From: Arthrobacter sp. StoSoilB19
GTDB taxonomy: Bacteria > Actinomycetota > Actinomycetes > Actinomycetales > Micrococcaceae
Assembly (NCBI RefSeq): GCF_019977275.1
Contig: NZ_AP024650.1
Span: 3,534,001-3,598,000 of the forward strand
Length of the DNA stretch: 64,000 nt
Direction: 5' to 3'
The translations under genes and the position numbers were made by a program. Positions 16,701-24,514 of the stretch are shown here, one piece after another. The notes under the pieces were generated by a model. It was not told where the DNA came from. It saw nothing but the letters and a program-made list of their open reading frames with translations, and searched no databases. The stretch's first letter is position 1, and each line of letters begins with the position of its first letter.

Positions 16701-17015
16701 CGGTACGCCGTGGCCGGCGGCACCGAAGTAGTGGTCGAACCACCGCTCTGCCGGCTGGAGCATGCCCGCGGCAGCGTCCCTACCGGCAACGGATACGTTC
16801 AGGCCGGCTGGCACCGGCGCGGCGGCCTGGTGGAACTGGAATGCACCATTCCACCCGGAACCACGGCAATCGTCCGGCTGCCCGACGGCGCCTACGGGGT
16901 GAAGGGGCCCTCCGCGGATGCCGTCGTCGTACCTTCCGTCCCGTTGCTCGCAGCGGCCGGCGCCGCCAGGGAATTCCGCGTGCACACCGGCACCTGGACG
17001 TTTACGGCCCGGTAG
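13743..17015 (+). CDS. GH78-family alpha-L-rhamnosidase with an extra concanavalin-like domain
   Basis: A 1090-residue glycosidase predicted to release terminal L-rhamnose by inversion. The N-terminal beta domain ends near SSWRAGWMG (~residue 140). Residues ~165-300 look like an added laminin/concanavalin-like domain (FRIDARVRPVMGRAGLLLRS, WRNLAVSDDGRIIRVAVDG). Next come the rhamnosidase N domain (WTLFRTTFTLGG) and further beta domains, then the (alpha/alpha)6 catalytic domain from ~residue 640, with the acid-bearing segment FVDTPTREKGQFLAD, LHGIVDWPAPGRFGYD and TFTWEAWDLVDGSDYSQSHAW. There is no signal peptide, so it works on imported rhamnosides. It overlaps the oxidoreductase gene by 4 bp and the convergent MFS gene by 14 bp. 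Confidence 0.9.
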   Translation: MRGVEEAPDREAAAISEDAGQLHAINLLTDGLASCLTAALSPQFSWQLGQGDDGDPAIARQTGYELEVQDAPGAVLWNSGQVPASSQRGVPYGGSRLDEDTDYAWRVRIRDATGVPGPWSALQPFSTGLTDSSWRAGWMGRVPGGRAPLEVLDHALRVAGSPFLPVPCPALPSFRIDARVRPVMGRAGLLLRSSGPGTGLLLELGATGKVVLRHAPAWEIPSPAAPETALIASAQATNAASGTWRNLAVSDDGRIIRVAVDGAELLAVDLPVDEGGAAMLALHQGPRSQAEYASLRVAGTAGGRENLLLDHRFDTDADQALACLAHWPRTTLHRQPDEWTLFRTTFTLGGTVRRARLYAAAHHHGQFSVAGTHCLSTTSFGYPGEGYYDAADLTELLAGHPTDTPVPVTALLHWYGPGQGRAAGIPGLLVRLTVDYDDGRREILASGPGWSAGEAPYRQAGYRNDEGDPVEHLDGQAAASLDAAFDLPAAIPIAGHPSSDFPRLHPRRTFLAGGFVAPRQFLTADDGTMVADFGQVIAARPEVDFLDGVPGRTVMLRAGYVLRPDGRVDAGKTASQNTDMSFPYTQASGPQQYRASVHLGFRYLELPGVDAAEVSRVGAAIVHASHPAEGSFSSSDPTLDAVFGLLRDSALHGIQEQFVDTPTREKGQFLADAANISYATMALFGEHAYTAQALREFAWSACRYWHDGEEKGRYNAVYPNGDGKRDIPDFSLMLPEWAEEYHLRTGDLALVRELLPHLRDTADYALRYIPAEGPTAGLVTRLGGGSGPYLHGIVDWPAPGRFGYDMDCAAKTTVNAQAYSALVSTARLCGAAGDQDAAAHYAGMARTLAGAIRSRLRVGGVMVDGLHEDGTPSSHASQHATSFPLSLGITDPAYAAADAARIAGMGMRQGPMTVHRLVRALVDQGMTDAVLDLLTGKGQPGWARLLDRGATFTWEAWDLVDGSDYSQSHAWSASVLKEILEHLLGIRYAVAGGTEVVVEPPLCRLEHARGSVPTGNGYVQAGWHRRGGLVELECTIPPGTTAIVRLPDGAYGVKGPSADAVVVPSVPLLAAAGAAREFRVHTGTWTFTAR

Positions 17016-18282
17016 TTGCCACGGGAGGACGGGTGCGCCGCCCGTGCCGCCAGAGCAGGAAGCCGATGACCACGGCGGACAGCATGCCCAGGCAGCCGGT
17101 GACCACCAGCCCGGCCCGGACACCGAACTGCTCGGTCAGCCAGCCGGCCAGGAGGCCGCCGCAGGCATGCCCGCCCAGCAGGAGCGGCAAATACAGGGCC
17201 ATCACCCGGCCGCGGATAGCGGGACCGGCTTCGAGCTGGACGGCCGTGGCGGCGGAGGTCAGGAACAGCAGCGTCATCACACCCACCACCAGCAGCATCG
17301 CCACGAACAGCACCAGGGTGGGCATGAGCGCGGCCACCAGCTGGGACAACCCGAAGAGGGCCGCCGCGGCCACGATGCCCTTTCGGCCCATGCTGCCCAG
17401 CCGTGCCGCCAGGAGTGCGCCTGCCAGTGCGCCCAAGGCGCTGACCGTGTTGAACAGGCCAAAGCCTTCCACCCCGTTGTGCCACACCCGCTCGGCAAAG
17501 GCGGCAAGGACCACCGGCCCGTTCATGCCAAAGGCGCCCAGCAGCCCGGCCAACACAATAAGGAGCAGCAGGCGCGGCCTCTCCCGGACATACCGGAAGC
17601 CGGCAAGGACCTGGCCCCGGCCCCTTTCGGCCGGTGCGCCGGGGTGCAGTTCGTGCAACCGGATGCCGGCAATCAGGCCGAGCACCACAACCCCGATCAA
17701 CGCATTCAAAGCGAACGCGGCCGCCGGTCCTGCCTGCGCAATCACGATGCCGCCCAGCGCAGGCCCGGCCATGGCGCCCAGTTGGGACAGGGCGTTGTTG
17801 AGTCCGATCGCCGGGCGCAGGGCGGCGTCGCCCACCACTTCATTGACGAAGACCTGCCTGGTGGGCTGGTCCACTGCGGCGGTGACGCCCAGGGCGATAC
17901 AGCTGCCGTAGACCACCCAGACGGTCAGGGTGCCGCTTGCCGCCCATGCCGCCAGCCCAAGGCCCAGGAGCACGATGACGGACTGGCACACCATCATGAT
18001 CCGGCGCTTGGGGAAGAGGTCCACCACCAGTCCGGCCAGCGGGCCCACCACCAGCATGGGCAGGAACTGCAGGGCGACGGCGGCCCCCACCGCCGCGGGG
18101 CTTCCGGTCAGCTGCAGCACCAGCCAGTCCTGCGCCAGCCGCTGCATCCACACGCCAAGGCTCCCGGCCAGCTGCATGGCCAGGAACAGACGGTAATTGT
18201 GTTGGCTGAGGGGGTGGTACCAGCGGGCCCGGGTGGTACCGGGACTGGCGGCGGGTCCGGAACGGGTTCGTCGGGAAGGCAC
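17002..18282 (-). CDS. MFS transporter (MFS_3/EntS-like)
   Basis: A 426-residue major facilitator protein with about 12 membrane helices. The first helix follows HNYRLFLAMQLAGSLGVWMQ, and the loop DLFPKRRIMMV is the conserved loop 2-3 motif; VDQPTRQVFVNEVVG and ALGLNNALSQLG-like stretches are typical of the MFS_3 group that contains EntS-type exporters. The frame is open to 18477, but the GTG at 18282 avoids overlap and begins 3 bp after the stop of the upstream membrane gene. It is the last gene of the second importer operon. It might export sugars or an inhibitor; the cargo cannot be told from sequence. Confidence 0.8.
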   Translation of the reverse strand: MPSRRTRSGPAASPGTTRARWYHPLSQHNYRLFLAMQLAGSLGVWMQRLAQDWLVLQLTGSPAAVGAAVALQFLPMLVVGPLAGLVVDLFPKRRIMMVCQSVIVLLGLGLAAWAASGTLTVWVVYGSCIALGVTAAVDQPTRQVFVNEVVGDAALRPAIGLNNALSQLGAMAGPALGGIVIAQAGPAAAFALNALIGVVVLGLIAGIRLHELHPGAPAERGRGQVLAGFRYVRERPRLLLLIVLAGLLGAFGMNGPVVLAAFAERVWHNGVEGFGLFNTVSALGALAGALLAARLGSMGRKGIVAAAALFGLSQLVAALMPTLVLFVAMLLVVGVMTLLFLTSAATAVQLEAGPAIRGRVMALYLPLLLGGHACGGLLAGWLTEQFGVRAGLVVTGCLGMLSAVVIGFLLWRHGRRTRPPVATTGP

Positions 18283-18284
18283 AG

Positions 18285-18920
18285 CTACCGGAGGGTGCGG
18301 TGGGAACGGAGTTTGACTGCGGCCGCGGCGAGGATCAGGGTGCCGGGGACCACCACGAAGAGCGCCGCGAGCATCCAGACGAACACCACGGCGCAGAACA
18401 GCGCGGCCGCGAGGAGCAGCGAACCGGTCCAGTCGCGCAGGGAGATGTCCTTGCCGGTACGGAGGGCCTGGTGCCACATGTTGTTGCCGGTGGCGCCGGT
18501 GGGCTGTCCGTCGGACCAGGCGGAGGCGGTGCGGAGCAGCACGATCGCCGCCCCGGCCGCCAGGACCAGGGTGGCAGGCAGCACCACACCACGGCCGGGA
18601 AGCTGCCCCACCCAGGCCAGCAGGAGGTTGAGGACAATCACGACGGCGGCAGCCGCCGTCGTGAGGCCCAGCTTCCAGCTGCCCGGCAGGGCCTCCTTGA
18701 AGAGGCTCCAGAGTCCGCGGACCGAATCATCCCGGCCCGCCAGGTGGCGTTTCAGGTGGGCGATGCCGGCGGCGTAGGCGGCGGGGATAGTGACCAGCGG
18801 GATGGACAGCACCAGCACCAGCAGTCCTGCCAGGAGGGTTTCGGAGAACAGGGCAAACCTGTTCACCGGGATGGGCTCGTGCTGGTGGGCTGCCGGTGTG
18901 GTGCTGTCCATGATGCTCAT
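18285..18920 (-). CDS. small membrane protein of the importer operon (YesL/DUF624-like)
   Basis: A 211-residue protein with five or six hydrophobic segments (ETLLAGLLVLVLSIPLVTIP, LGLTTAAAAVVIVLNLLLAW, SLLLAAALFCAVVFVWMLAA). The placement after two sugar permeases, the early AAYAAGIAHLKRHLAGRDDSV segment and the size resemble the DUF624 proteins, although the match is weaker than for the protein at 11623. It may help assemble or regulate the importer. It follows the MalG-type gene by 18 bp and is followed at once by the MFS gene. Confidence 0.6.
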   Translation of the reverse strand: MSIMDSTTPAAHQHEPIPVNRFALFSETLLAGLLVLVLSIPLVTIPAAYAAGIAHLKRHLAGRDDSVRGLWSLFKEALPGSWKLGLTTAAAAVVIVLNLLLAWVGQLPGRGVVLPATLVLAAGAAIVLLRTASAWSDGQPTGATGNNMWHQALRTGKDISLRDWTGSLLLAAALFCAVVFVWMLAALFVVVPGTLILAAAAVKLRSHRTLR

Positions 18921-18938
18921 TTTTCTCTCCGTTGACCG

Positions 18939-19856
18939 TTAGCCCTTGAGGCCCTGGGTGGAAACGCCTTCGACGATGTACCGCTGGAAGATCAGGAAGA
19001 AGATCAGCACGGGGAGCAGGGCCAGGACGGACATGGCGATCATGGCGCCGTAGTCCGAAGACTGGGTTTGGTCCACGAAGAGGCGCAGGGCCAGGGGCAG
19101 CGGGTATTTGTCGGGGGTGTTCAAGTAGAGCAGCGGGCCCAGGAAGTCGTTCCAGCTCCAGATGAAGGAGAAGATCGAGGTGGAGATCAGGGCCGGTTTC
19201 ATCAGGGGCAGCATGATGGAGGTGAAGATCCGGACGTGCCCTGCGCCGTCGATGCGGGCTGCTTCGTCGAGTTCGGAGGGAAGGTTTCGCATGAACTGGA
19301 CCATGAGGAACACGAAGAACGCGTCTCCGGCGAGGAACTTGCCGATGAGCAGGGGAACGTAGGTGTCCACCAGTCCGAGCTGCTGGAAGATGATGTACTG
19401 CGGGATGATCACCACGTGGAACGGCAGCAGCAAGGTGGCGATCATCATGCCGAAGAACACGCTGCGGCCGGGGAACTTGATCCGGGCGAAGGCGTAGGCG
19501 GACACGCTCGCTGAGAGGATGGTGCCCACGACGGCGCCGACGGCCAGGATCAGCGAGTTGGTGAAGAACTGCAGGGTGGAGACCCCGCCGATGCCGTCCA
19601 TCGCGGTGGCGAAGTTGTCAAAGCTGAAGTTGTTGGACCACAGCGAGGTGTTCTGGCCGCCGATTTCCGAGTTGGGTTTGAACGCGGAGGCGATCATCCA
19701 CAGGGCCGGGTAGAGCACCACGCAGGTCAGCACGAGCGCTGCGGCGTGGAAGATGGTGCTCTTGGCGCGTTTTGCGCTGCTGGATTCGGATTTCGGGTTG
19801 TAGGCCGGGGCGGTGGCGCCCGGGGCCGGCTGGACGGGGGTTGCCGTGGTTGTCAT
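18939..19856 (-). CDS. sugar ABC importer permease, MalG type (second importer)
   Basis: A 305-residue permease of the CUT1 family with a ~35-residue cytoplasmic N-terminus, six helices and the EAA loop ELDEAARIDGAGHVRIFTSIMLP. It ends in the MalG-like FQRYIVEGVSTQGLKG. Its ATG overlaps the MalF-type stop (ATGA). With the binding protein at 20852 it forms the second importer, divergent from a GH42 beta-galactosidase, so galacto-oligosaccharides such as pectic galactan side-chain fragments are a reasonable cargo (inference). Confidence 0.92.
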   Translation of the reverse strand: MTTTATPVQPAPGATAPAYNPKSESSSAKRAKSTIFHAAALVLTCVVLYPALWMIASAFKPNSEIGGQNTSLWSNNFSFDNFATAMDGIGGVSTLQFFTNSLILAVGAVVGTILSASVSAYAFARIKFPGRSVFFGMMIATLLLPFHVVIIPQYIIFQQLGLVDTYVPLLIGKFLAGDAFFVFLMVQFMRNLPSELDEAARIDGAGHVRIFTSIMLPLMKPALISTSIFSFIWSWNDFLGPLLYLNTPDKYPLPLALRLFVDQTQSSDYGAMIAMSVLALLPVLIFFLIFQRYIVEGVSTQGLKG

Positions 19857-20806
19857 TTTGCATCACCGCTGTAGTGGACCCAGGACTTGGACGTGCGGAA
19901 GAAGATCAGGGTGATGATGCCTACCACGATCACCAGCAACCATGCCATGGCTGAGGCGTAGCCCATCCGGAAGTCGCTGAAGCCCCGCAGGTACAGGTAG
20001 AGGGTGTAGAAGAGGGTGGATCCGGCGGGGCCGCCTTCACCGTTGGAAATGATGTAAGCCGACGCGAAGATCTGGAACGCGTGGATGGTTTCCATCAGGA
20101 GGTTGAAGAAGATCACCGGGGAGAGCATGGGCCAGGTGATGTTGAAGAACTTCCGCACCGGACCGGCACCGTCCATCGATGCCGCCTCGTAGAGTTCGCC
20201 CGGGATCTGCTTCAGGCCGGCCAGGAAGATCACCATCGGGGCGCCGAACTGCCACACGGTCAGCAGGATCATCATGGGCATGGTCATGGACGGATTCCCC
20301 ACCCAGCCGCCGATGTTGATCCCGAAGAAGGACAGGCCCTGGTCAACGGGTCCGGAATCGCCGAACATGGCCTTCCAGACGATCGCGATGGACACCGAGG
20401 CCCCAATCAGGGACGGGGCGTAGAAAGCCGACCGGTAGAAGCCCTGGCCGCGGCGCTTGCTGTTCAGCAGCATCGCCACCGCCAAGGCCGCGGCGAGCTT
20501 GAGCGGGGTGCCGAAGACCACGTAGGACAGGGTCACGCCCACGGACTGCAGGAACCGCTCGTCCTGGAAGAGGGTGGCGTAGTTGTCGAAGCCGATCCAC
20601 TTGGGCGGCTCGAACAGGTTGTAGTTGGTGAACGACAGGTACAGCGAGGAGATCATCGGCCCGACCGTCAGGGCGATGAAACCCAGCAGCCAGGGCAGCA
20701 GGAAGGTGTAACCGGCGCGGGCATCCGCCCCGCGCTGCCGCGACTTGCGCGGCAGCGCGGTACCGGAGTGCCCCTGGCGCCTGCTCAGGGTTGGGCTTTG
20801 AGTCAC
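19853..20806 (-). CDS. sugar ABC importer permease, MalF type (second importer)
   Basis: A 317-residue CUT1 permease with the first helix in YTFLLPWLLGFIALTVGPMI and the EAA loop LYEAASMDGAGPVRKFFNITWP. The segments YNLFEPPKWIGFDNYATLFQD and SFFRTSKSWVHYSGD-like C-terminus are usual in actinobacterial sugar permeases. The GTG start lies 45 bp after the binding-protein stop codon, and the end overlaps the MalG-type gene by 4 bp. Confidence 0.92.
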   Translation of the reverse strand: MTQSPTLSRRQGHSGTALPRKSRQRGADARAGYTFLLPWLLGFIALTVGPMISSLYLSFTNYNLFEPPKWIGFDNYATLFQDERFLQSVGVTLSYVVFGTPLKLAAALAVAMLLNSKRRGQGFYRSAFYAPSLIGASVSIAIVWKAMFGDSGPVDQGLSFFGINIGGWVGNPSMTMPMMILLTVWQFGAPMVIFLAGLKQIPGELYEAASMDGAGPVRKFFNITWPMLSPVIFFNLLMETIHAFQIFASAYIISNGEGGPAGSTLFYTLYLYLRGFSDFRMGYASAMAWLLVIVVGIITLIFFRTSKSWVHYSGDAK

Positions 20807-20851
20807 GAGTTCAATCCGTCAGTCGTGAACACTCGATCGGCACTGGCCGGA

Positions 20852-22141
20852 TCAGGCATTCTGCTTGATGAGGTCTTCGGCTTCCTTGAACCACGCGTCG
20901 ACGGCACCGTCAACGGTGAGCTTGCCGTAGTTGAGGTCGGAGGCGATCCGGCCGAACGACGCTTCGAGCGTGCCGAAACCGACGATGGGCGGCTCGGGTG
21001 CGTCCTTGAGGTACTGCTCGATGGACTTCTCGTAATCAACCACCAGCTTGTCGGCGCCATCGAACGTGGTGCCGTCGCGCTGGGTCTTGGAGGCCGGAAC
21101 GCCGCGGGAGGTCTTGAAGATCTGGCCCACCTCGGGGTCGTTGACCATGAAATCGATGAAGCGTGCGGCAGCGTCCTTGAACTTGGTCTTGGCGCTGGCC
21201 ACCATCAGCATGGACGGCTTCAGGAACAGGCCCAGGTTGTTCGGGTCGTCCGAGGGTACCGGTACCAGCTTGAGTTGCTTGGCACCGCTGTCGGCCAGGT
21301 ATCCGGCCATGAAGTTGTCCCAGGTAACCTCGGCGGCACTGACGTTGGAGCCGAACGGCGACTTGGGCTTGAGCTGGGTTACCCGGTCTTCCGGCACGAG
21401 GGCCTGGGTGCCGCGCAGCTTCGAGTTGAGGTTCCACCAGGTCTTCAGGTCGTCCTTGCTGAATCCCAGCTTCCCGTCGCTGGTGAAAGCCTGGATGTTC
21501 TTCTGCCGGAGCCAAATGTTGAACTGCCACCACACGCCGGTGAAGTCCGTGGAGCCGTACAGGGTGCCGTTGCCTTTGTCCCCAACTTCCTTCAGGAATA
21601 CCTGGAATTCGGACCAGGTCCACTTACCGGTGGGTTCGGCGATGCCCAGGGAGGCCAGCTTGGCGGGATCGTAGTAGACCGCGAAGGCGTTGGTGCTGGT
21701 GGGGATGCCGTAGGTCTTGCCCTTGATCTGGCCGGACGGCAGGAGTGACTTCTCGAACGCGGAGGTATCGATCTTCACTGTGCCCAGGTCCAGGAGCTGG
21801 TTGCGCTGGCCGTAATCGCGCAGGTAGGACAGGTCCCACTGCATCACGTCAGGCAGGCCGCCGCCTGCCGCTTCGGTGGCGCGCTTCTGCCAGTAGCCGG
21901 CAAAGTCCGTGAAGTTGCCGTTGACCTTGATGTCCGGGTTCTTCGACTCGAACAGGGCGATGGCTTTGCGGGTCCGCTCGGCGCGGTCGTCGTTGCCCCA
22001 CCAGGTGTAGTTGATGGTCACGGGTTTTTCAGCGGATCCGGTCTGGCCGGACGAGCTGCCTCCGTTCCCACAGGCTGCCAGGGCTGCGGCAGATGCCGTG
22101 CCGATGGCCACGGTTGTGAGGAAATGCCTTCTGTTGATCAC
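20852..22141 (-). CDS. sugar ABC importer substrate-binding lipoprotein (second importer)
   Basis: A 429-residue solute-binding protein. The signal MINRRHFLTTVAIGTASAAA contains a twin arginine and ends in a lipobox LAAC, so it may be a Tat-exported lipoprotein. The mature part has family features: YTWWGNDDRAERTRKAI, DVMQWDLSYLRDYGQRN, GKWTWSEFQVFLKEVG. It is the first gene of a five-gene operon (binding protein, two permeases, small membrane protein, MFS) and is divergent from the GH42 gene over 198 bp with several operator-like boxes. Confidence 0.92.
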   Translation of the reverse strand: MINRRHFLTTVAIGTASAAALAACGNGGSSSGQTGSAEKPVTINYTWWGNDDRAERTRKAIALFESKNPDIKVNGNFTDFAGYWQKRATEAAGGGLPDVMQWDLSYLRDYGQRNQLLDLGTVKIDTSAFEKSLLPSGQIKGKTYGIPTSTNAFAVYYDPAKLASLGIAEPTGKWTWSEFQVFLKEVGDKGNGTLYGSTDFTGVWWQFNIWLRQKNIQAFTSDGKLGFSKDDLKTWWNLNSKLRGTQALVPEDRVTQLKPKSPFGSNVSAAEVTWDNFMAGYLADSGAKQLKLVPVPSDDPNNLGLFLKPSMLMVASAKTKFKDAAARFIDFMVNDPEVGQIFKTSRGVPASKTQRDGTTFDGADKLVVDYEKSIEQYLKDAPEPPIVGFGTLEASFGRIASDLNYGKLTVDGAVDAWFKEAEDLIKQNA

Positions 22142-22217
22142 GGGAGCCTCCTTGCTCTACGGGTGCCTGGCCTGGCTCGGTCTACAACGTAAGTAGTGAG
22201 CTGGCTAACATGGCGTC

Positions 22218-22229
22218 TGAAACGATACA
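22218..22229. promoter_or_regulatory. LacI-type box, rhamnose-operator-like
   Basis: TGAAACGATACA fits the pattern TGAWWCGWTWCA seen at 4218, 11551 and 12409. It lies between the divergent second-importer operon (start 22141) and the GH42 gene. Confidence 0.55.
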
Positions 22230-22251
22230 ATAGCTGCATTCGGATCAATGG

Positions 22252-22301
22252 GCAAGCGTTTTCCAGGCCCTCAGGCAAGCGTTTTCCAAGAAAGCGTTTC
22301 C
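22252..22301. promoter_or_regulatory. three clustered AAGCGTTTTCC-type boxes
   Basis: GCAAGCGTTTTCC occurs at 22252-22264 and identically at 22275-22287 (23 bp apart), and GAAAGCGTTTCC follows at 22290-22301. They resemble the GAAAGCGCTTTC palindromes in front of the uronate operon. They lie 39-88 bp upstream of the GH42 start, so tight repression with several repressor dimers is likely. Confidence 0.65.
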
Positions 22302-22339
22302 TTACTGTAAGGCAGCACCTCAGTCGACAAAGGAGTCCC

Positions 22340-24391
22340 ATGACACAGCAGGAAAGCACCCGCCCGTCCAAAGTTTGGAGCAACGTCGGGGGCATCGCAT
22401 TCGGGGGCGACTACAACCCCGAGCAATGGCCCGCGGGTGTCCGGCTGGAGGATCTGGAACTCATGCAGGAAGCGGGCGTGAATTTCCTCAGCGTCGGCAT
22501 CTTCTCCTGGGCCCTGCTGGAACCCGCGGAAGGGCACTACGAGTTCGGCTGGCTGGACGAAGTCATGGACAACCTCGCCGGGGTCGGCGTTAAAGTGGCC
22601 CTGGCCACCGCCACCGCCGCGCCTCCCGCCTGGCTGGTCCGCAAACACCCGGAAATCCTGCCGGTAACGGCTGACGGGACCGTGCTGGGACCAGGCTCAC
22701 GGCGGCACTACACGCCGTCGTCGGCCGTGTACCGCCGCTACGCCGCCGGGATCACGCGCGCACTCGCCGAACGGTACAAGAATCACCCCGCGCTGGCGCT
22801 GTGGCACGTTGACAACGAACTGGGCTGCCACGTCTCGGAGTTCTACGGGGAAGAGGACGCAGCCGCCTTCCGCGCCTGGCTCGAACGCCGGTACGGGAGC
22901 ATCGATGCCTTGAACGCCTCCTGGGGCACGGCATTCTGGTCCCAGAACTACAGCTCCTTCGACGAAATCCTGCCGCCCGCCGTCGCCCCGTCCACCCTGA
23001 ACCCGGGCCAGCAACTGGACTTCCAGCGGTTCAACTCGTGGGCGCTGATGGACTACTACCGGGAGCTGGTGGCCGTCCTTCGCGAGGTGACCCCGGACAT
23101 CCCCTGCACCACCAACCTGATGGCCTCAAGTGCCACCAAATCCATGGACTACTTCAGCTGGGCCAAAGACCTGGACGTCATCGCCAACGACCACTACCTT
23201 GTGGCCGCGGACCCGGAACGCCACCTGGAACTCGCGTTCAGCGCGGACCTCACCCGTGGTATCTCGGGGGGCGACCCGTGGATCCTGATGGAGCATTCGA
23301 CGTCGGCCGTTAACTGGCAGCCGCGCAACCAGCCCAAGATGCCCGGCGAGATGCTGCGCAATTCACTGTCGCACGTGGCACGCGGGGCCGACGCCGTGAT
23401 GTTCTTCCAGTGGCGGCAGAGCTATGTGGGCTCCGAGAAATTCCATTCAGCGATGGTCCCGCACGGCGGACGGGACACGCGGGTGTGGCGTGAGGTGGTG
23501 GAGCTCGGCGCGGCACTGAAACGCCTCGAACCCGTGCGCGGTTCGCGGGTCCAGTCGCGTACCGCCATTGTGTTCGACTACGAGGCCTGGTGGGCCACTG
23601 AGATCGACTCCAAGCCGAGCATCGATGTGAAGTACCTGGACCTGCTGCGGGCGTTCCACCGGTCGTTGGTCCTGCGCGGAGTCTCCGTGGACCTGGTGCA
23701 TCCGTCAACGTCACTGCAAGGCTACGACCTGGTGCTGGTGTGCACGCTGTACGCCGCGTCCGATGAGTCCGCTGACAATGTCGCCGCTGCGGCCGACTCC
23801 GGCGCAACGGTGCTGGTCAGCTACTTCAGCGGGATCGTGGACATGCAGGACCATGTGCGGCTGGGCGGCTATCCGGGCGCCTTCCGTGAGCTCCTGGGCG
23901 TAAGGGTGGAGGAGTTCCATCCGCTGCTGGCCGGGGCGCAGCTGAAGCTGGGCGACGGCACTGTGTCATCCGTCTGGAGCGAACACCTGCACCTTGCCGG
24001 CGCCGAGGCCATCCAGACCTTCACCGAATACCCGCTGGAGGGCGTCCCTTCCCTCACCCGCCGGCCCGTGGGTTCCGGGGCTGCCTGGTACTTGGCCACG
24101 TTCCCCGATGCCGACGGGATTGAGGCCCTGGTTGACAAACTGCTGGCCGAATCAGGCGTATCCCCCGTTGCCACTGCCGATCCCGGAGTGGAAGTGGTGC
24201 GACGCCGGTCCGCCGACGGGCGCAGCTTCCTCTTCGCGATCAACCACACGCGGGCGGATGCCGCCGTCACAGCCGCCGGTGTGGACCTGCTGACCGGTGA
24301 GCAGTTTCCGGGTACAGTTCCTGCCGGCGGCGTCGCAGTGGTGGCTGAAAGCCAGGCGCAGCAAGCCGGCAGCCGTACAACTGCGCTTTAA
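22340..24391 (+). CDS. GH42-family beta-galactosidase
   Basis: A 683-residue beta-galactosidase of normal family length. The TIM barrel begins with FGGDYNPEQWP; the acid/base is Glu160 in LWHVDNELGCH and the nucleophile Glu318 in WILMEHSTSAVNWQPRN. A trimerisation-like domain (residues ~395-600) and a C-terminal beta domain follow. There is no signal peptide, so it acts on imported galactosides. The ATG at 22340 has AGGAG upstream; the frame is open to 22196. YesZ of the Bacillus rhamnogalacturonan cluster is of the same family, which supports a role in removing galactose side chains. Confidence 0.95.
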   Translation: MTQQESTRPSKVWSNVGGIAFGGDYNPEQWPAGVRLEDLELMQEAGVNFLSVGIFSWALLEPAEGHYEFGWLDEVMDNLAGVGVKVALATATAAPPAWLVRKHPEILPVTADGTVLGPGSRRHYTPSSAVYRRYAAGITRALAERYKNHPALALWHVDNELGCHVSEFYGEEDAAAFRAWLERRYGSIDALNASWGTAFWSQNYSSFDEILPPAVAPSTLNPGQQLDFQRFNSWALMDYYRELVAVLREVTPDIPCTTNLMASSATKSMDYFSWAKDLDVIANDHYLVAADPERHLELAFSADLTRGISGGDPWILMEHSTSAVNWQPRNQPKMPGEMLRNSLSHVARGADAVMFFQWRQSYVGSEKFHSAMVPHGGRDTRVWREVVELGAALKRLEPVRGSRVQSRTAIVFDYEAWWATEIDSKPSIDVKYLDLLRAFHRSLVLRGVSVDLVHPSTSLQGYDLVLVCTLYAASDESADNVAAAADSGATVLVSYFSGIVDMQDHVRLGGYPGAFRELLGVRVEEFHPLLAGAQLKLGDGTVSSVWSEHLHLAGAEAIQTFTEYPLEGVPSLTRRPVGSGAAWYLATFPDADGIEALVDKLLAESGVSPVATADPGVEVVRRRSADGRSFLFAINHTRADAAVTAAGVDLLTGEQFPGTVPAGGVAVVAESQAQQAGSRTTAL

Positions 24392-24395
24392 ACAA

Positions 24396-24437
24396 CTCCG
24401 CCCCGGAAAGGAACCATCGGTTCCCGCCGGGGCGGAG
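24396..24437. terminator. bidirectional hairpin between convergent genes
   Basis: CTCCGCCCCGG (24396-24406) pairs exactly with CCGGGGCGGAG (24427-24437), and an inner GGAACC/GGTTCC pair lengthens the structure. It sits right after the GH42 stop and before the end of the convergent binding-protein gene. There is no T-run. Confidence 0.6.
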
Positions 24438-24514
24438 CTGCCACCCGCCGTCGGACATCTGGGTGGGGAGGCACCCACCCATGTTGTCCGGAGCCGTGTT
24501 GGCGGTGTGGAGTC

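Noticed and set aside
16918-18777. 619-residue plus-strand frame over the MFS and DUF624-like genes
   Set aside because: Composition is His/Gln/Gly-rich without a domain, and the minus-strand membrane proteins are convincing.
20081-21748. 555-residue plus-strand frame
   Set aside because: It is antisense to the second importer permease and binding protein and has no motif or ribosome site.
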